In this document: one piece after another, positions 60,838-64,000 of the stretch
Position numbering within the stretch: the stretch's first letter is position 1
Layout: every line of letters starts with the position of its first letter
From: Streptomyces seoulensis
GTDB taxonomy: Bacteria; Actinomycetota; Actinomycetes; Streptomycetales; Streptomycetaceae
Reading direction: 5' to 3'
Assembly (NCBI GenBank): GCA_013364255.1
Contig: CP054936.1
Location: 4,928,853 to 4,992,852, forward strand
Length of the DNA stretch: 64,000 nt
The notes under the pieces: model-generated
Seen by the model: only the letters and a program-made list of their open reading frames with translations
Told to the model about the DNA's origin: nothing
Database searches by the model: none
Program-made: the position numbers and the translations under genes

Positions 60838-61751
60838 AGTCCCACCTTCTTGTAGCGGCGCAGCAGCAGGCCGTAGGCGCCGGCGATGAGGCCGAGGACG
60901 ACGAGGACGTAGACGACGCCCTGGCCGCTGCCGGGGCCGGCCGCGCCGGGCGCCGAGGAGGTGGCGCCGAGGAAGGCGGTCTGCACCCCGTCGATGAGGG
61001 TGACCGGTGAGAACAGGCCGATCCACGGGATGGCGCCGGTGCTGCTCTGGGTGTCGGCGATGGCCTCCAGGGTGGAGACCGCGCCGTAAGAGATGACCAG
61101 TACGGCGATCACGGCGGCGATGCCGAAGCCGCGGCGTGGGGTGACGGCGGCGATGACCAGGCCGATGCCGGCGAAGAGCAGTGAGAGCAGGGCCACGGAG
61201 ACGAGTCCTTCGGCGAATCCCTTGGTCTGGTCGGCGAAGTCGAGCTTGGCCAGCAGCGCGCCGACGTAGAGCACGAGCAGCGGGGCGGCGGTCAGGATGA
61301 AGATCGCCGAGGCCAGCGACGCGTACTTGGCGCGGACGTAGTCGGCGGTCTCGATGGGCCGCGAGAAGTACAGCGGCACCGTCTTGAAGCGCAGGTCGCG
61401 CGAGACGGACTGGGGCGCCTGCGAGGCGACGTACAGGCTGATGAGGCCCTGCATGATGATCGCGTAACGCGTGTAGTGGACGGGCAGGCCCTTGGCCTTG
61501 GTGGTGACCGTGACGGCGACCAGGATCGCCGCGACCAGGCACATCACCGCGAACAGCAGCATCGGCAGCACCTTGGAGCGGCCCGAGCGGCCGAGGCCGT
61601 AGGCGCCGCGCAGGGACTGCGAGTACAGCGACCGGCGGGCGTAGGCGCGGCCGAGCCGGGGGCCGTCGTAGGTGCGGTAGCCGATGTTGTGGATGCGGGT
61701 CTGGTCGCCCGCCGAGGTGACCGGTGTCCCGGTGGGCCGCTCAACCGTCAT
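60834..61751 (-). CDS. ABC transporter permease
   Basis: Membrane protein of 305 residues with about six helices from residue 62. The cytoplasmic N-terminus (about 1-60) has the conserved IHNIGYRTYDGPRLGR, and the loop SRDLRFKTVPLYFSRPIETADYVRAK is a coupling segment. It overlaps the ATPase genes on both sides (4 bp and 11 bp), so the four genes are one operon. Confidence 0.9.
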   Translation of the reverse strand: MTVERPTGTPVTSAGDQTRIHNIGYRTYDGPRLGRAYARRSLYSQSLRGAYGLGRSGRSKVLPMLLFAVMCLVAAILVAVTVTTKAKGLPVHYTRYAIIMQGLISLYVASQAPQSVSRDLRFKTVPLYFSRPIETADYVRAKYASLASAIFILTAAPLLVLYVGALLAKLDFADQTKGFAEGLVSVALLSLLFAGIGLVIAAVTPRRGFGIAAVIAVLVISYGAVSTLEAIADTQSSTGAIPWIGLFSPVTLIDGVQTAFLGATSSAPGAAGPGSGQGVVYVLVVLGLIAGAYGLLLRRYKKVGL

Positions 61752-62763
61752 GGCCGGCCGCCTCCTTCCGCTGTCCGTCGTCGTTCCGGGGGGCGCTCGG
61801 GGAGGTGCTCGGGGAAGTGCTCGCAGGGGTGCTCGCCCCGTCGTCGCGGAAGACCTCCGCGATGTGGTGGCGGCGCTGCTCCATGCGCACCAGGCCGAGG
61901 CCGAGGTCAGCGATCACGTCCCGCACCAGGTCGTACGTCTCCTCGCCCTGTGCGGTGAGCAGCAGTACGTGTCCGGCGCCCGGCAGTCCGCTGCCGTCCT
62001 CGGTGCGCACCCCGCGCGCGTGGAGCGCGTCGCGCACCGCGCCGGTGCCGTCCGGGTGCTCGTCGCTGTCGGTGACCTCGACGGCGAGGGTCGTCGTGGT
62101 CTGGGTGAAGTCGGTGGTGGAGCTGGAGCGCAGCAGTTTGCCGCCGTCGACCACGACGACGTGGTCGCAGGTGCGTTCCAGTTCGCCCAGCAGGTGGGAG
62201 GTGACCAGGACCGAGATGCCGAAGTCGGTGTGGATGCGGCGGATCAGGCCGAGCATCTCGTCGCGGCCGACCGGGTCGAGGCCGTTGGTCGGCTCGTCGA
62301 GGAAGACCAGCTGCGGGTCGTGCACCAGGGCCTGGGCGAGCTTGACGCGCTGCTTCATGCCGGTGGAGTAGCCGCCGATGGGGCGGTAGCGCTCCTCGTA
62401 CAGGCCGACGTGGCGCAGGGTGTCCGCGGTGCGTTCGCGGGCCGCGGTGGGCGGCAGGCCGGACATGCGCGCCATGTGGACGACGAACTCGGTGGCCGAG
62501 ACGTCCGGTGGCAGGCAGTCGTGTTCCGGCATGTAGCCGACGCGTTCGCGGATGGCGGCGCCCTTGGTGGCGACGTCCAGGCCGAGCACCTCGGCGCGGC
62601 CCTCGGTGGCGGGGGACAGACCCAGCAGGATCTTGATCAGTGTGGACTTGCCGGCCCCGTTGGCGCCGACGAGTCCGGTCACACCGGGTCCGACGTCCAC
62701 GGAGAGCCGGTCAAGCGCGGTCACCCGGGGGAACCGCTTGCTCAGGCTTTCGGTCGCGATCAC
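61741..62763 (-). CDS. ABC transporter ATP-binding protein
   Basis: ATPase of 340 residues, first gene of the operon. Walker A GANGAGKST, signature YSTGMKQRVKLAQAL, Walker B LVFLDEPTNGLDP and H loop VTSHLL are intact; a C-terminal extension of about 110 residues includes LAVEVTDSDEHPDGT. GTG 62763 has GAGGG at 7 nt; an in-frame GTG at 62769 is an alternative. DnaA boxes lie 125-180 bp upstream. Confidence 0.93.
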   Translation of the reverse strand: MIATESLSKRFPRVTALDRLSVDVGPGVTGLVGANGAGKSTLIKILLGLSPATEGRAEVLGLDVATKGAAIRERVGYMPEHDCLPPDVSATEFVVHMARMSGLPPTAARERTADTLRHVGLYEERYRPIGGYSTGMKQRVKLAQALVHDPQLVFLDEPTNGLDPVGRDEMLGLIRRIHTDFGISVLVTSHLLGELERTCDHVVVVDGGKLLRSSSTTDFTQTTTTLAVEVTDSDEHPDGTGAVRDALHARGVRTEDGSGLPGAGHVLLLTAQGEETYDLVRDVIADLGLGLVRMEQRRHHIAEVFRDDGASTPASTSPSTSPSAPRNDDGQRKEAAGHDG

Positions 62764-62886
62764 AGTCACGCCCTCGACAGTAGTGACGTGTGCCACGCGG
62801 GTCGTCAGACTCCAGAGCCGTCTTGGCGTCCGACTCCAGGCGTACGGAGCCCTAGGGGAAGGCCGGGAGTGCCGCGATCGGCTCGG

Positions 62887-62941
62887 TTGTCCACAGAATC
62901 CCGGGATTCCGCTGTGGATAACGTCACCTTGCTGTGGATCA
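62887..62941. promoter_or_regulatory. DnaA-box cluster between ABC operon and kptA
   Basis: TTGTCCACA at 62887-62895 and TGTGGATAA at 62913-62921 are perfect DnaA-box matches, and TGTGGATCA at 62933-62941 is one mismatch away. They sit in the 235-bp divergent promoter region, so DnaA could influence both genes. Confidence 0.7.
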
Positions 62942-62998
62942 AACCTCCGCACGGAAAACAACCTGCGTGATGCTGGTCTCTCCCGGCACGCTGGTGGC

Positions 62999-63643
62999 AT
63001 GAATGGACGACGCGTCGGCGGCACGGACGAACGGCCTCCCGACGGCACGGACGGACGGCCCCTCGGAGGCACGGACGAACGGCCCCCCGGAGGCATGGAC
63101 GAGCGGCGCACCGTGAAGGTGTCGAAGTACCTCTCCAGGCACCTCCGCCACCAGCCGGAGCGGATCGGGCTCAGGCTCGACGAGGGCGGCTGGGTGGCGA
63201 TCGACACACTGATCGCGGCGGCCGCCGTCCACGGATTCCCGTTCACCCGGGACGAGCTGGCCCATGTGGTGGCCGCCAACGACAAGCAGCGCTTCGCCGT
63301 CGACGGCGAGCGGATCCGCGCCAGCCAGGGCCACACCGTCGAGGTCGACCTCGGTCTGCCCCCGGCCATCCCGCCGCCGTACCTCTACCACGGGACCGTG
63401 CCCCGCAATGTCGAGCCGATCCGCGCGGAGGGCCTGCGGCCCATGCACAGGCACGACGTGCACCTCTCGACCGACCGCGAGACCGCCGCCCGGGTCGGCG
63501 CCCGCCGCGGCCGGCCGGTCGTGCTCTGCGTGGACGCCGGCGCCATGCACCGCGACGGTCATGTCTTCCAGGTCAGCACCAACGGCGTCTGGCTGACCAA
63601 GGCCGTGCCGCCCCGGTACCTGCGGTTCCCCTCAGGCCGCTGA
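62999..63643 (+). CDS. kptA: RNA 2'-phosphotransferase (KptA/Tpt1)
   Basis: Enzyme that moves an internal RNA 2'-phosphate to NAD+, giving ADP-ribose 1'',2''-cyclic phosphate. Core features are VSKYLSRHLRHQP (Arg/His), RIRASQGHTVEVD, YHGTVPRN, VHLSTDRETA and the C-terminal VFQVSTNGVWLT. From ATG 62999 the protein has 214 residues, the first 32 encoded by a 24-bp tandem repeat. The ATG at 63095 (MDERRTVKV) gives the family's usual length but has GGAGG only one base away, so the start is uncertain. Bacterial role unclear. Confidence 0.9.
   Translation: MNGRRVGGTDERPPDGTDGRPLGGTDERPPGGMDERRTVKVSKYLSRHLRHQPERIGLRLDEGGWVAIDTLIAAAAVHGFPFTRDELAHVVAANDKQRFAVDGERIRASQGHTVEVDLGLPPAIPPPYLYHGTVPRNVEPIRAEGLRPMHRHDVHLSTDRETAARVGARRGRPVVLCVDAGAMHRDGHVFQVSTNGVWLTKAVPPRYLRFPSGR
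63020..63106 (+). repeat. 24-bp tandem repeat at the kptA 5' end
   Basis: Three full units starting GGCACGGACGAACGG (63020, 63044, 63068) and a partial fourth at 63092 that contains the alternative kptA ATG. The period is a multiple of three and encodes repeats of GTDERPPG type. Confidence 0.88.
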
Positions 63644-63673
63644 CCCCGGCACCGGTCCGGCATGATCGACGGC

Positions 63674-64000
63674 ATGGACAGCCACCTCCCCACCACCGAG
63701 GCCGCCGTCACGGCCTGCCGCTCCCTCGCCGAGGAGTACCTGCGGGAGATCGAGGTGACCCATGACATCGGCGCCGACCAGACCTCGCGGCGCAGCGCGG
63801 CCGGCGTCGGCGTCACCACCGACCCGGACGGCACGCTGCCGCACGAGGCGTTCGTGGAGTTCGGCGGCCTGCCCCGGGTGACCGTGCGGCTCTACCCGGA
63901 CGACGACGCGCTGATCACGGTCGAGGGCGTGGAGTTCCCCGACCTGACCCGCGACGAGGTGCCCGCCTTCCTCCGGGCCGTCTTCGGCGACCGGGCGTTC
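63674..64000 (+). CDS. Hypothetical protein, truncated by window end
   Basis: First 109 codons of a gene running off the window. It opens MDSHLPTTEAAVTACRSLA, followed by EVTHDIGADQTSRRSAAGVGVTTD and a beta-rich segment (RVTVRLYPDDDALITVEGVEF). The codon-position GC pattern supports coding. No family recognised. An in-frame ATG lies 12 nt upstream at 63662. It follows kptA by 30 nt and may be cotranscribed. Confidence 0.7.
   Translation, partial: MDSHLPTTEAAVTACRSLAEEYLREIEVTHDIGADQTSRRSAAGVGVTTDPDGTLPHEAFVEFGGLPRVTVRLYPDDDALITVEGVEFPDLTRDEVPAFLRAVFGDRAF

Overview
The window is very GC-rich, with strongly biased third codon positions, frequent GTG starts and GGAGG-type ribosome binding sites. 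Its gene content (SSI-type protease inhibitor, SigE-family sigma factor, DtpA/ECuC/Sco copper cluster, pSAM2-type integrative element, TTATCCACA/TTGTCCACA DnaA boxes) points to a Streptomyces chromosome core region. No rRNA or CRISPR array was seen. Four tRNA genes (one Arg, three Ser) and one tRNA fragment are present.

Layout. 46-4.8 kb: a two-component system with an inverted repeat at its promoter, a DUF2797 protein, tRNA-Arg and tRNA-Ser with their terminators, and an SSI-like secreted inhibitor. 5.1-9.6 kb: a 1500-residue PAS-containing protein that looks like a degenerate sensor kinase with a long disordered Arg-motif region. 9.7-16.5 kb: a TetR/MFS divergent pair with two identical-type operators, an acyl-CoA ligase behind a perfect palindrome, a SigE-family sigma factor, a small secreted protein and a primase-polymerase.

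16,736-34,688: an integrated actinomycete integrative and conjugative element (AICE) of about 17.9 kb. It is bounded by a 59-bp near-perfect repeat made of the 3' part of tRNA-Ser(TGA); the right copy belongs to the intact tRNA and the left copy is the displaced remnant. The right part has the usual backbone: GntR repressor with operator repeats, a tightly overlapped small-protein/Spd operon, a GGDEF protein, TraB-like FtsK translocase, a 9-bp repeat cluster that may be the transfer locus, primase-polymerase plus helicase, a 9-bp iteron array, Xis and Int. The left end carries what looks like defence cargo: an SRA-HNH modification-dependent nuclease, and a low-GC operon of a DUF4062/TIR-like protein, a ThsB-like TIR protein and a RipA-like membrane protein. 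The last three resemble a Thoeris-type signalling system with a membrane effector and are the best candidate for an undescribed system here.

35-47.9 kb: ASCH protein, HtrA-like protease, glycerophosphodiesterase, two RsbW-like ATPases, a PP2C/SpoIIE phosphatase, DUF5926 protein, a second primase-polymerase, Xaa-Pro aminopeptidase and a MocR regulator. 48.1-54.6 kb: a copper-handling cluster (Met-rich membrane protein, YcnI, Sco, PCuAC chaperone, CopC-CopD fusion, DyP peroxidase) known in streptomycetes to supply copper for morphogenesis. 54.7-64 kb: pheA, serS and a HAD phosphatase, an atypical tRNA-Ser, two interleaved ABC exporter sets in one overlapping operon, kptA, and a partial gene at the edge. 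Two small DnaA-box clusters lie before serS and before kptA.
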